From assembly GCA_928724745.1 (NCBI GenBank), contig CAKMXJ010000005.1:682001-746000 (forward strand): a DNA stretch of 64,000 nucleotides. The letters are read 5' to 3'. The notes beneath the pieces are model-generated. The model had not been told where the DNA came from, ran no database searches, and was given only the letters and a program-made list of their open reading frames with translations. Both the position numbers and the translations under genes were made by a program. Shown here in pieces: positions 20,257 through 29,493 of the stretch. Origin of the DNA: Anthracocystis setariae (Eukaryota; Basidiomycota; Ustilaginomycetes; Ustilaginales; Ustilaginaceae). Each line of letters opens with the position of its first letter. The first letter of the stretch is position 1.

Positions 20257-20971
20257 TATTGGAAGTCGACTGCGCCAAGGGGCGACCTTGACGGTAGGCA
20301 GCCAGGTACGATGAGTCTATCGTCTGCCAAAGATACTATAACAAGTAGCTAAGTCGCTATAGACCTCACACTGGTGGATGGGCGTATAGAGCTGGCTCTG
20401 TTGTTATGTCAGGCCAGTTAGATCCGTAACCAGGAGTGGGCGGTGACGTTAGGCAGCAGGCACGAAGGGGAGAGACCTATGTTGATACAACAGTAGCGAC
20501 GTCGGTAAGGATCTGTGAGTAGCAGGCGTTATGATACGGAGAAGTTGGTAATGAATCGATTAAGGGGTCATCAACTGTGCGCTCGAAGTACGCCCTATAA
20601 ATACACTTAGTCCCCTACATCGTCATTGCCAGTAGCGGTGTAGGGAACCCTATAGCGACGACGTTAATGACAAGATTCTACGCTAAGTGTAAACAACAGT
20701 TGATCATCAACATAAACAACGATGTTGACAATAACATGACCCGACGAGTAACATCCCGGTCAGAGATATGATGAGGCACCATGTCAACGTCACGTGGGAA
20801 CGCACAGTGCCAGCATTGGCATTGGCACGCGTATAGTTTCCCCGCTGCCGAGTCCCGAGGAATTGTATTGTCGGCAACTATGTCGGAATATCACCGCCCT
20901 AGTTATGGGCATACCGACGTCTGTAGTGTCACGTCGATGGCTGACGCAGTAGGTGACCGTATATTTCAACA
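20257..20971 (-). repeat. Copia 5' LTR (715 bp)
   Basis: Identical by eye to 12559-13273. A truncated, CpG-poor copy of this LTR family occurs at 28690-28944. Confidence 0.94.
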
Positions 20972-20976
20972 AGTTG

Positions 20977-21073
20977 CCCAGGCGCGTATCCCAAACTCGG
21001 CGGCCCAACCCCTCAGGACCGCACCGCTCTCGAAACAAGATCGGCCTATTTACCAGGCGCCCGACCGCTGACA
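20977..21073 (+). repeat. Gypsy-C 3' LTR, second segment (97 bp)
   Basis: Corresponds to 4834-4930 of the 5' LTR and ends CCGCTGACA, followed by the GGAGG target duplication of Gypsy-C. Confidence 0.93.
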
Positions 21074-21147
21074 GGAGGCTCCTCGCACGCCCAAGCGTCC
21101 GCGCCGGCAAGCACTCCCTGATGGTGGAGAAGGCGCGAGCCCGGCCT
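21074..21147 (+). pseudogene. Gypsy-B accessory gene, 3' part
   Basis: When Gypsy-C and one GGAGG copy are removed, the frame that stops being conserved at 3820 continues here for about 23 codons to TGA (21145-21147). The tail is basic (PRTPKRPRRQA), like a nuclear localisation signal. It ends about 430 bp from the end of the convergent Gypsy-B pol. Confidence 0.65.
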
Positions 21148-21581
21148 GAGTCTCTCGTTGTACCGCGCGCCCCTTGCTCTGTTACTCCAATGTCTGTTGG
21201 CCGGCTCCGGTAACCCCGTAGTCGGCCTTGAAATCCGAAATGTTCCCCGTGTCGTTGTGCTTGTGCCCTCGCATTCGTGTCTGAGTAAAAGTGAGGCTTG
21301 AGCATGGCGGGATCCAGTGGGTACTGTGGCGCGCGGGGTTGCGGGATCTCTGGTGAGCCGCGCGGTATTGGGGAGCTGTGTAAGGGTGTCGGGCACGCCC
21401 GCAAGGGTGACGAGCGCGCCGTGAGCGAGACGACGCGAGGCGGGTTGGGAGCTCGCTCTGGGGGTGCGCGCGCCAACACGGGTGGCAAGCGCGCCATGAG
21501 CAGGACGACGCGAGGCGGGTTAGGAGCTCGCCCTGAGGGAGCGCGCGGCATTATGAGGTTGCCGCTTGCCCCCGGCCACCG
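21148..21581. other. Gypsy-B spacer between accessory gene and pol 3' ends
   Basis: GC-rich sequence between two convergent gene ends. It contains a partial tandem duplication: 'gacgacgcgaggcgggtt' style units near 21428-21460 and 21501-21530, each followed by a similar GAGCTCG...GCGCGC stretch. No gene seen. Confidence 0.5.
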
Positions 21582-24500
21582 TCAGGCCTGCCTTCGTCCC
21601 GTGGGCGCTCCTGGGTGTGACCTGTGGAACTTGTCCACCAGCTCTTGGCTATTGGCGAGGTGATGCGCCGGCTCCCATGTGGGCTCGTCATAACCGGCCC
21701 ACTTGACCTGGTACTCGAGGCCCCGTCTGCTCGTCCGTGCCTCCAGCAGTCGTTCCACCTCGAAGTCTTGGCGGTCGTCTTGGAGGTTGGTGGCTTGTGG
21801 CGCGTGCTCCGTGGGGCGCGCGCCCGCTGGGTATGGCTCGAGCAAGCTCACATGGAACACCGGGTGAACGCGGGAGCCTGCTGGCAGGTCCAACCTGTAC
21901 GCGCGCTGGCCCACGGCCTCTAGAACCGTAAATGGTCCGGCGAGGGGGTTGGACAGCTTCTTGGACGGTCTGTCCTGGCGCAGGTGTCTGGTGCGCAGCA
22001 GTACTTGGTCACCCCCGGTGTAAGACCGATCCGTCCTGGATCGGTTTGCGAGGCTCGCCATGGTGCGCGCGGCACGCGCGATGTTGTCTTGGCAGAACGC
22101 GATGAGCATTTGCAGGGAAGCCGGGGAGGGTGGCGCACCATCGGGGGCGAGCGCGGGGGAACCCGGGAGCGTTTTGGGCGTAAACCCGAAAAGGGGGAGG
22201 GTGGATGGGAGACCGGTAGCGCCAGCGGGGCGGTTGTTGATGGCGAGCTGCGCGTGCGGGAGCCACGCGGCCCAGTCATCTTGCTGGTAGTTGACGTAGA
22301 GGCGCAAAAAGACCTCCAGGGTTTGATTGGTGCGCTCGGTCTGGCCGTCGGTTTGAGGGTGATAGGCGGTGGATAGCGCCGGGCGGACCTGGAGTTGTTG
22401 CAGCACTGCTCGCCAGAGGGAGGCGATGAAAGTGCGCCCGCGGTTGGAGACAATCTGGTCAGGCAATCCAAAATAGCAAAACACACTTGTAAAGAGCATG
22501 CGTGCGAGGTCGGGAACGGTGTCGGATTGCCGTGCTGGGATGAAAATCACAAACTTGGTGAGGCGGTCTACGACTACAAGGATGGAATCGAAGAGTGTGC
22601 CGCCCACGCGCGAGCGCGGGAGGCCCTCGATGTGATCCATGGAGATGGACCCGAACGGCCGGTCGGGCGCGCCCAACGGGAGTAGCAGCCCATAAGGTTT
22701 ATGGCGCGGGGCTTTGGCGCGCTTGCAGGCAGAGCAGGTGGCGACGTAGGTGACAACATCTTGCGCAAGGGTGGGCCAGCTGTGGTGGCGGCGGACGAGC
22801 GCGGTGGTAGTGGCCACGCCGGGGTGCCCCGCGGTGGGGTGGTCATGATAGCGGGACAGAATGGCGGCGATGTCAGCCGCGCTGGAAGGGGTGGCCGGAA
22901 GGACGGTCGCCGGGAGGAGAGCCGCGCGGCGCGCGGCCGGGGCCGGGAAGTCGACGGGGTCGACGCCGGTTGTCTCGGGGTGGATGAACAGGGAGGGCGG
23001 CAAGAGGGTAGCTACATTAGCGGGGTCGCCGTGGCGTTGGGCGTCCGCTAGGTTTGGGTGACCATCGGATCGGCGTGACAGAGCGTCCGGCCGCGCGGCC
23101 TCTGTGCCCGGGCGGTAGGTGATGGAGAATGCGAACTCTGCCAGGGCAATGCCCCAACGGGCCTGACGGCAATTGAGCTGGCGCTTGGTTTGGAAGTATT
23201 GGAGAGCTTGGTGGTCCGTGAGGACATCAAACGGTGCGTGCAGCCCGTGTAAGTAGTGGCGCCACGCTTGAAGGGAGTCGACGATGGCCAGGAGCTCCTT
23301 ATCGTGGATCTCGTAGTTGCGCTTGGCGGGTTGCATCTTCCGTGACCAATATGCCACTGGGTGGAGACGGTGCGTGCTCGGGCGCGGCGCTGTTGTAGTG
23401 GCGGGGTTGATTGGGTACCATTGGGACAGGACGGCCGCCACAACGTAGTCGCTGGCGTCGGTTTCCACTACCGTGGGCAGCGCTGGGTCAAAATGTTGCA
23501 GGATAGGAGCCGTGGTGAATGCGCGCTTGAGGGTCTTGAATGCGGCCAGCTCGGAGGGCTCTAAGGAGATGCGCCCGCTTGCTTTGCCCTTGAGGCGGTC
23601 TGTGAGCGGGCGAGCCACGCGCGAATAGTGCTTGATGAATCGTCGGTAGAAGTTGGCAAAGCCAAGGAATACCTGGATGTCACGAATGGTTGTGGGTGCC
23701 GGCCAGGTAGTTACGGCCTCGACCTTCGCCGGGTCCATGGAGATGCTGGCCGGGCTGACTCGGTAGCCCAGGAACTCCACCGAGGTGACCCCAAATTCGC
23801 ACTTGTCGGCAGCGCAATACAGCTGGTTATGGCGCAACCGGCGGAGTACCTCGCGCACGTGGGTGTCGTGCTCGGCGGGATCGCGGGAGAACACGAGGAT
23901 GTTGTCCAGGTACACCACCACGGACACGTCGAGCAGGTCGTGCAGGATGTGGTTCATTAAGCGCTGGAACGTAGATGGCGCGTTGCACAGCCCGAATGGC
24001 ATTACCATGTATTCGAAGCTACCGTAGCGCGTGCGGAATGCCGTTTTCCATTCGTGCCCCTCCTTGATACGGAGGAGGTTGTACGCTCCCTTCAGGTCGA
24101 GTTTGGTGAAGACGCGCGCTCGCGCGAGGCAGTCCAAGTGTTCGGCGATGAGGGGTATGGGGTACTTGTCTTTGATGGTCACGCTGTTGAGCGCGCGGTA
24201 GTCTACACATGGTCGGAGGCGACCGTCTTTCTTAGGTACAAAGATGATAGGGGCCGCGGCGGGGCTCTGCGATTCCCGAATGAACCCAATAGCGAGCATC
24301 TTGTCAATGTACTTCTTGAGCTCGTCGAGCTCGCGTGCGGACAGAGAGTATAGTGGCCCGTGTGGGATCTTGGCTCCCGGCAGGAGGTTGATCTCGTGGT
24401 CCTGGGGGCGCGGGCGCGGCAGGATGTCGGCGTTGGCCTCGTTGAACACCTCCGCAAACTCCTGGTACGCAGCGGGGATGTCCTTAGGCGATGGTACGGC

Positions 24501-26579
24501 GGCGAGCTCGTCCGCGTGCGCCTGGACGAGGACGCAGTGTTCGGCGGTATTGTCGGCAAACGGCAGCGAGGGGATGGCCCCGGCCGGGGGCGTCACGGCC
24601 TCGTGCTCGCCTTGCCCGGGCAGTGGAAATCGCATAGCGCGAGCCTCGTAGTCGAGGACGGGGCGCGTGGCCTCGATCCAGTCCAAGCCTAAGATGGCGT
24701 CGTAGCTCGATATGCGCGGGGCCACGAAGAAGCGGTGGTGGACGGCGACAGTGAGGCCCGCCAGCCCCACAGCTGCCCTGCAGGTATGAGTGATGGGCTC
24801 CGAGGCTGCGTCAAACGTTGCTGTCTTAACCGGAGTGGCCAACCCGTGCAGGTCGATGCCCGCGCCCTCGAGGAGATCCTTCGCCACGAAGGACGCGGTA
24901 GCGCCGCCGTCGATGAGAGCGCGCGCCCGCAGGTGGTCAATGGTGACCCAGCACTCGTAGGCTGGGATGCTGGGGTGGCGACTCACACGGATGTGGTCGC
25001 CCTGAACATATGGCTCCGCGATGGGTTCCAGTGCGGCGACATGCGTGCGGAGTGGGAACCAATCGGAGTGAGTCAGTAGTTGAGCCACGGCCGCGCGCGG
25101 AGGGAAAAGGGCGTCCTCAAAACCCAGGGGGTCGAGGGTGGGGTCGTAGACCGCTTCGTCGTAGGCATCCCTTTCGGCCGGGGGGTCGCACTCGGTAGGC
25201 GCGTGGTCTGAAGCGGGATCTTCTCCTTCGGGCGGCAGGAGGTAGTTGCCTGTAGTGGGCTCAACCGTAATGACATTAGCGCGCAGCGCGCGCTCCTGCG
25301 TGGCCTGTGGGCAATCGCGCGCGAGGTGCTTCTCGCCACAGGTGTAGCACAGGTTGTTCTCGCGCCGGTAGCGGCGTGTGTCCTCCGTGAGCTTCTGCAA
25401 AGCCGTGTTGGCGCGGGCCGGAGCATGGAAAGTTGGGCGCGCGGCGGCCGGGGCGGCGGCGGGGCGGGCGGCGTTCAGCCCACCAGTCGGGGCTCCCGTC
25501 GGGGTTGTACCGGGCTCCGGTCGGGGGCGCTCGTCATTGCGGCCCGTAGCGCGGCCCGGAATGTGGGCGGTTCCGGCCGAGTCGAGGCCGGTTTCGAGCA
25601 TCTGCTGCTCGGTGCGTACAGCAGCGTTGATGTACTCCTGCAGGTCGTGGGTCTGCACATGTAGGAGGTGGCGCCGGAACGTCTCACGGAGTCCCAGCTG
25701 GAACGTAGTGAGCAGCTGCTGCTTGTCGGTAGCGTTGGCTCGCGTGGCCAGCGCCTGAAACTCGGCAGCGAAGCGGCTGACGCTCCCGGTTTGACGCAGC
25801 TTCTGCAGCTGCATCCTGGCCGTATGTCCTGGGTGAGGATCGCCGTACGTGCGGCGTAGGGAACCGCAGTAGCGTGGCCAGTCGTGGAAGATCGGGTCGT
25901 GGGGGCTCGCCTGGCGCATGTTGCGCAGGTGGTCGCGAGGCGCGCCACCCACGTGTGCCAGGGCCCAGAGGACCCGGCGGTTGTCTGTGGCAAAGCGTGC
26001 CGGGTTGAGGTCGAAGTGCAGCTCGCACTGCTCAATGTAGGCCTCCAGCTCTTCCCGCTTACCGTCCCAGTCGGGGGCAGCGATGCGGAGTTTGGGAGCT
26101 TTGTCGAGGCTCGCGTCCAGGGGAGCGGTCCACGGCACCAGAGGAGGGACCGGGAGGGAGTACCCGGGCTGCGACTCGCGGGCGTGGTGGGGGTCCTGCT
26201 CCATCCGGCGGGTGGCTCGCTCGTAGCGCTGCTCGGATGTCTCGCGATCCGTCACCGGGTTGGGAGCCTCTCTGGGGGGCTCCGCTTCGGCGGCCCTGGG
26301 CGAGCGCTGGGAGGGGGTAGCCGCGGGGGGTGGTTGGCCCCTTTGCTCGCGGCGCAACGCGCGCATCTCCAGGACCAATTCCTGTAGGACGGCCATTTGC
26401 TCCTGGAGCACCGCCATCAGCGGGACGGCGGCCTCCGGGGTGGGCGCGGGGGAGTTGGTGGTGGTCGCGCTCGCCAAGGAGGGTGCGGCGACCATGGGAG
26501 GGTCTTCCCCGGCGGAGGACCAGTCGTCCAAGGGGTTTTGGTTGGCGACCTGGCTGCGAGTCACCGGCATGGGGAGCAT
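21582..26579 (-). CDS. Gypsy-B gag-pol polyprotein with chromodomain; catalytic Asp-to-Asn changes
   Basis: 1665 codons from the ATG at 26579 (MLPMPVTRSQ); the frame is open slightly further, into the LTR. Order: gag with a coiled-coil N-terminus and a capsid region (WDGKREELEAYIEQCELHF), a shortened zinc knuckle CYTCGEKHLARDC (C-X2-C-X3-H-X4-C), a protease-like A-L-I-D-G-G-A motif and L-G-L-D-W-I. The reverse transcriptase reads Y-L-D-N where Y-L-D-D is expected. RNase H is VVETDASDYVVAAVL. Integrase has the HHCC finger, core Asp in MDHIEGLP, S-N-R-G where S-D-R-G is expected, and Glu in TDGQTERTNQ. A chromodomain ends it (FEVERLLEAR, YQVKWAGYDEPTWEP). Gag and pol are fused without a frameshift. 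Both Asn changes fit G-to-A in CpG, so the protein is probably catalytically dead though full length. Confidence 0.9.
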   Translation of the reverse strand: MLPMPVTRSQVANQNPLDDWSSAGEDPPMVAAPSLASATTTNSPAPTPEAAVPLMAVLQEQMAVLQELVLEMRALRREQRGQPPPAATPSQRSPRAAEAEPPREAPNPVTDRETSEQRYERATRRMEQDPHHARESQPGYSLPVPPLVPWTAPLDASLDKAPKLRIAAPDWDGKREELEAYIEQCELHFDLNPARFATDNRRVLWALAHVGGAPRDHLRNMRQASPHDPIFHDWPRYCGSLRRTYGDPHPGHTARMQLQKLRQTGSVSRFAAEFQALATRANATDKQQLLTTFQLGLRETFRRHLLHVQTHDLQEYINAAVRTEQQMLETGLDSAGTAHIPGRATGRNDERPRPEPGTTPTGAPTGGLNAARPAAAPAAARPTFHAPARANTALQKLTEDTRRYRRENNLCYTCGEKHLARDCPQATQERALRANVITVEPTTGNYLLPPEGEDPASDHAPTECDPPAERDAYDEAVYDPTLDPLGFEDALFPPRAAVAQLLTHSDWFPLRTHVAALEPIAEPYVQGDHIRVSRHPSIPAYECWVTIDHLRARALIDGGATASFVAKDLLEGAGIDLHGLATPVKTATFDAASEPITHTCRAAVGLAGLTVAVHHRFFVAPRISSYDAILGLDWIEATRPVLDYEARAMRFPLPGQGEHEAVTPPAGAIPSLPFADNTAEHCVLVQAHADELAAVPSPKDIPAAYQEFAEVFNEANADILPRPRPQDHEINLLPGAKIPHGPLYSLSARELDELKKYIDKMLAIGFIRESQSPAAAPIIFVPKKDGRLRPCVDYRALNSVTIKDKYPIPLIAEHLDCLARARVFTKLDLKGAYNLLRIKEGHEWKTAFRTRYGSFEYMVMPFGLCNAPSTFQRLMNHILHDLLDVSVVVYLDNILVFSRDPAEHDTHVREVLRRLRHNQLYCAADKCEFGVTSVEFLGYRVSPASISMDPAKVEAVTTWPAPTTIRDIQVFLGFANFYRRFIKHYSRVARPLTDRLKGKASGRISLEPSELAAFKTLKRAFTTAPILQHFDPALPTVVETDASDYVVAAVLSQWYPINPATTTAPRPSTHRLHPVAYWSRKMQPAKRNYEIHDKELLAIVDSLQAWRHYLHGLHAPFDVLTDHQALQYFQTKRQLNCRQARWGIALAEFAFSITYRPGTEAARPDALSRRSDGHPNLADAQRHGDPANVATLLPPSLFIHPETTGVDPVDFPAPAARRAALLPATVLPATPSSAADIAAILSRYHDHPTAGHPGVATTTALVRRHHSWPTLAQDVVTYVATCSACKRAKAPRHKPYGLLLPLGAPDRPFGSISMDHIEGLPRSRVGGTLFDSILVVVDRLTKFVIFIPARQSDTVPDLARMLFTSVFCYFGLPDQIVSNRGRTFIASLWRAVLQQLQVRPALSTAYHPQTDGQTERTNQTLEVFLRLYVNYQQDDWAAWLPHAQLAINNRPAGATGLPSTLPLFGFTPKTLPGSPALAPDGAPPSPASLQMLIAFCQDNIARAARTMASLANRSRTDRSYTGGDQVLLRTRHLRQDRPSKKLSNPLAGPFTVLEAVGQRAYRLDLPAGSRVHPVFHVSLLEPYPAGARPTEHAPQATNLQDDRQDFEVERLLEARTSRRGLEYQVKWAGYDEPTWEPAHHLANSQELVDKFHRSHPGAPTGRRQA

Positions 26580-26618
26580 TGTTTGAGCGTGCGGGGTGAC
26601 GGGTAGGTCGATTGTAAT

Positions 26619-27122
26619 GTTAAGCGCCAAGGGTCTGACAACCTCCTGACTGTGCGGCGTGGCACGCGATGCGCGAGGCTTGGGCTTGAGAGCGCGTGGC
26701 GGGAGTGGTGGCCACGAGAGTCACCGAGCACGATCCTGAGGTTAACGGTTCTACCGTTGGGTCTGATATTCGCTATTACTCAAGGTAACTAAGAATACAA
26801 TCGACGATGGACTACAGGAGGGCGGCGCGCGGTTTCCCCCTTATAAGGCATCATGCGTGCCACGCGGCGCGCGCCCCCTCCTGGGACGCGTGGGCCGCGC
26901 GCGACCTCAACTCGCGACACCTGGGGTGGACCCCTGTGTTGAGCACTACACGGCGCGCTCCCGTCTTCGGGGGGCGACGCGCGGCGCGCCCCTCCATTCA
27001 CAGAACGTCCCGCGCGGCGCGCTCCTAATGGCCTATGCTGCGCGGCACGCTCACTCTCCTACACGGCCTTTGGCCAGTGTTCCGGTGGCGCGCTGGCTGG
27101 GAACATCTGTCCAGTCGTAACA
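26619..27122 (-). repeat. Gypsy-B 5' LTR (504 bp)
   Basis: On the minus strand it begins TGTTACGACTGG and ends GGCGCTTAACA. A related copy lies in opposite orientation at 27824-28689 (once a nested solo LTR is removed it is about 502 bp), and its 3' part recurs at 28945-29120. Confidence 0.85.
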
Positions 27123-27264
27123 CCAGCGGGGCAGCTATGGGATCGGGGGTGGCTCCCCTCCGAAATGGAGCCATGTGTTGTTTTAGCGGGTTCCCGGCAG
27201 ACTCGTCGTCTTGGAAGATCTATCTCTCTGATTGGACAAGTCGAGACCGGCTCGCTTGGCAACT

Positions 27265-27713
27265 AAGAGACCGCCGAGGCTGCCGAGGCCGCCATCTAGC
27301 ACGTCAAACTCTTGAACGACAAGAAGGTCTATGTTGGTCACCACATCCCCTGCAAGGAGCGTCAGGCCAAGATCAAGGAGTTGCATGCCAGGTTCACCAA
27401 TGTCTACTGCAAGAACATTGACCCTGAGGTCACCAACAAAGAGTTTGAGAAGATCTTCACCAAGTACAGCAGGATCACCTCTTGCATTCTCCAGCATGAC
27501 AACAATGGCAAGTCCAAGGGCTTTGGTTCTGTCAACTTTGAGGACCATGACAAGGCTCAGACCGCTGTTGATGAGCTCCACAACTTGGACTTCAAGGATC
27601 ACAAGCTGGTTGGAAACCATTGCTCATACAAGGCTGCCAAGAACAAGAAGCTTGCCAAGTTCCAGGGCATCAACCTCTACCTCAAGAACATCCCCAAGTT
27701 GTACAATGACAGG
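27265..27713 (+). pseudogene. Poly(A)-binding protein (PAB1) pseudogene fragment
   Basis: Translates to a recognisable poly(A)-binding protein segment: TAEAAEAAI then a stop, then LLNDKKVYVGHH, FTNVYCKNIDPEVTNKEFE, GKSKGFGSVNFEDHDKAQTA, and KKLAKFQGINLYLKNIPK, which covers the RRM2-RRM3 region. Many changes relative to the conserved family sequence are Arg-to-Cys, Glu-to-Lys or Asp-to-Asn (for example HHIPRK to HHIPCK, NEK to NKK), the result of C-to-T or G-to-A. A segment before AKNKKLAKF is deleted. No intron is visible. The upstream 140 bp (27123-27264) shows nothing I recognise. It joins the alpha-tubulin fragment directly in the same orientation. Confidence 0.85.
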
Positions 27714-27959
27714 TTGCTCAGCAGAACCGGTAAGTTCTCAGTCCCATCTACTTTGACTTGGTTCTCAATGTTGTCAACAAGGTCTGCACCAGTACCTTCT
27801 GTTTGCTCTTCCACCCAAAGACCTGTTACGGCTGGACAGAGGTTCCCAGCCAGCGCGCCATTGGAACACTGCCCAATGGCCGCGCAGGGGAGTGGGCGCG
27901 CCGTGCGGCGTAAGGCCACTAGGGGCGTGCGGCGCGGTATGCTGTGAAGGGAGGGGTGT

Positions 27960-28318
27960 TGTTATGCTCCTGGGGTCTGGGAACCTCGGAACGTGGCTGT
28001 GCGTCTGTATCGAGGCCAGGGGCGTGGTACCGGGTGCTGCTCCCGGGATTGTTGCCAAGATAGCGGAGCGGGTGAGCGGGAGATTGGGAGAAGGTCTGAT
28101 ATTTCCACCTACTATAGTGAGTAAGCTAAAATACAATCGACGTCCTGTCGTGAGTGTGGTGGACTTAGGACGTGAGATTATGTGGCCTCCCGGATACCCC
28201 CCGGGTGATGCCGCAGTCTGCCCCCGATCCCCGATCCCGGGCGTCATCGGGGGGACCACTCCTGCCCGCTCTGATACTAAAACCAATCACTAACTCTCCC
28301 GATATCCCAATCATAACA
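27960..28318 (+). repeat. Solo LTR (359 bp), nested in the Gypsy-B-family LTR
   Basis: Starts TGTTATGCTCC, ends CATAACA, and is flanked by GGTGT on both sides (27955-27959 and 28319-28323). Clearly the same family as 29494-29853. No internal element sequence. Confidence 0.88.
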
Positions 28319-28689
28319 GGTGTGCCACGCGTTGCTTGACACAGGGGTTCACCCCATAGATCATAAGTTGAGATTGCGCGCGGCCTACACTCCTGGAGGA
28401 GGTGCATGCCATGTGGCATGCGTGATGCCTTGTAAGGTGGAGCCGCGCGCCGCCTCCCTGTTGTCCGTCGTCGATTATATTCTTAGTTACCTTGAGTAAT
28501 AGTGAATATTGGACCCAACAGTAGAACCATTAACCTCAGGGTTGTGCTCGGTGACTCTTGTGGCCACCACTCCTGCCACGCGCCCTCAAGCCCAAGCCTC
28601 GCACACTGCGTGCCACGCCGCACAGTCAGGAGGTTGTCAGACCCTTGGTCCGCACAGTCAGGAGGTTGTCAGACCCTTGGCGCTTAACA

Positions 28690-28944
28690 ATCCTTACCTA
28701 TGTTGCTACAGTTGTATCGACATAGGTTTACCCCCTTTGTGCCTGCTGCCTAACATCATTGCCCACTCTTGGCCACGGATCTAACTGGTCTGACATAACA
28801 ACTGAACCAACTCTATATGCCCATCAACCAGTGTGAGGTCTGTAGCAACTTAGCTACTTGCTATAGCACTGTTGGCAGACGATAGACTCATCATACCTGG
28901 CTGCTACCATCAAGGTCGCCCCTTGGCGCAGTCGACTTCCAATA
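28690..28944 (+). repeat. Truncated, mutated copia LTR fragment
   Basis: Matches the last third of the copia LTR in sense orientation, ending CGACTTCCAATA. Many CpG sites of the intact LTR are TpG or CpA here (for example CCGACGTCGCT reads CCTATGTTGCT), so it is an older copy that underwent CpG mutation. Confidence 0.85.
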
Positions 28945-29493
28945 CTTAGTTAGCTAGAGTAATAGTGAATAGCAGACCCAACAGTAGAACTGTTAACCTC
29001 AGGATTGTGCTCGGTGACTCTTGTGGCCACCACTCCCGCCACGCACCCTCAAGCCCAAGCCTCACTCACCACGCGCCGCGCCGCACAGTCAAGAGGTTGC
29101 CAGACCCTTGGCGCTTAACAAGACCCTTGTCAGTGGTACAGAGCATGCTGCCAACAACTACACTTGTGATCACTACACTGCCAGCAAGGAGCTCATTGAC
29201 CAGACCCTCAACCCTGTCTGCAAGCTTGCCAATGCATGCTTGGAACTCCAGGACTTCTTTGTCTTTCACTTGTTTGGTCATGGGGTCATGGTACAGGTTT
29301 CAATTTTGGTCTTGGTTTCAGTTTGCTCCTCCTCAAGCATCTTGTCCACAGCCTGGCAATAAGGCCAAGCTCAAATTCTCCCTTTACCCTTTGCCCAAGA
29401 TGAGCTCCTCTGTTGTCAAGCCTTACAACTTGGTCCTCACCACCCACACCACCCTCAAGAACTTGGACTGTTCCTTCATGGTCAACAACAAGG

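Larger units (their letters stand above)
12559..20971 (-). mobile_element. Ty1/copia retrotransposon nested in the Gypsy-C 3' LTR
   Basis: 8413 bp with identical 715-bp LTRs (12559-13273 and 20257-20971), flanked by AGTTG duplications (12554-12558 and 20972-20976). In sense orientation the LTR starts TGTTGAAATA and ends TTCCAATA. It holds an intact gag-pol frame and a downstream same-strand accessory gene. Identical LTRs, an open 1545-codon frame and intact catalytic motifs point to a very recent, possibly still active, insertion. Confidence 0.95.
3821..21073 (+). mobile_element. Gypsy-C: Ty3/gypsy chromovirus inserted in the Gypsy-B accessory gene
   Basis: The 1110-bp LTRs both begin TGTCACGGGC and end CCGCTGACA. 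The element is flanked by a GGAGG duplication (3816-3820 and 21074-21078). It contains gag, a broken pol, an antisense spliced accessory gene and a polypurine tract next to the 3' LTR. A copia element (12559-20971) splits the 3' LTR. Removing the copia and one copy of its duplication restores an LTR of exactly 1110 bp. I saw two LTR differences, both transitions in a CpG context, so insertion is recent. Confidence 0.93.
2725..27122 (-). mobile_element. Gypsy-B: outer Ty3/gypsy chromovirus carrying the nested elements
   Basis: Components in minus-strand order: 5' LTR (27122-26619), one long gag-pol frame ending in a chromodomain (26579-21582), a spacer, and a convergent plus-strand accessory gene (2725-3820 joined to 21079-21147 once Gypsy-C is removed). 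The 3' LTR should lie left of the accessory gene and is probably beyond the window behind Gypsy-A. A copy of its LTR recurs at 27824-28689. The pol is open throughout, but two catalytic aspartates are changed, so this copy is probably inactive. Confidence 0.7.
27824..29120 (+). mobile_element. Gypsy-B-family remnant inserted in the alpha-tubulin pseudogene
   Basis: Starts TGTTACGGCTGG, ends GGCGCTTAACA, and is flanked by AGACC (27819-27823 and 29121-29125). It consists of a full LTR (27824-28689, itself split by a 359-bp solo LTR), a truncated copia LTR (28690-28944) and the 3' third of a second Gypsy-B-type LTR (28945-29120). No internal coding sequence remains. Orientation is opposite to Gypsy-B. 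Confidence 0.85.
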
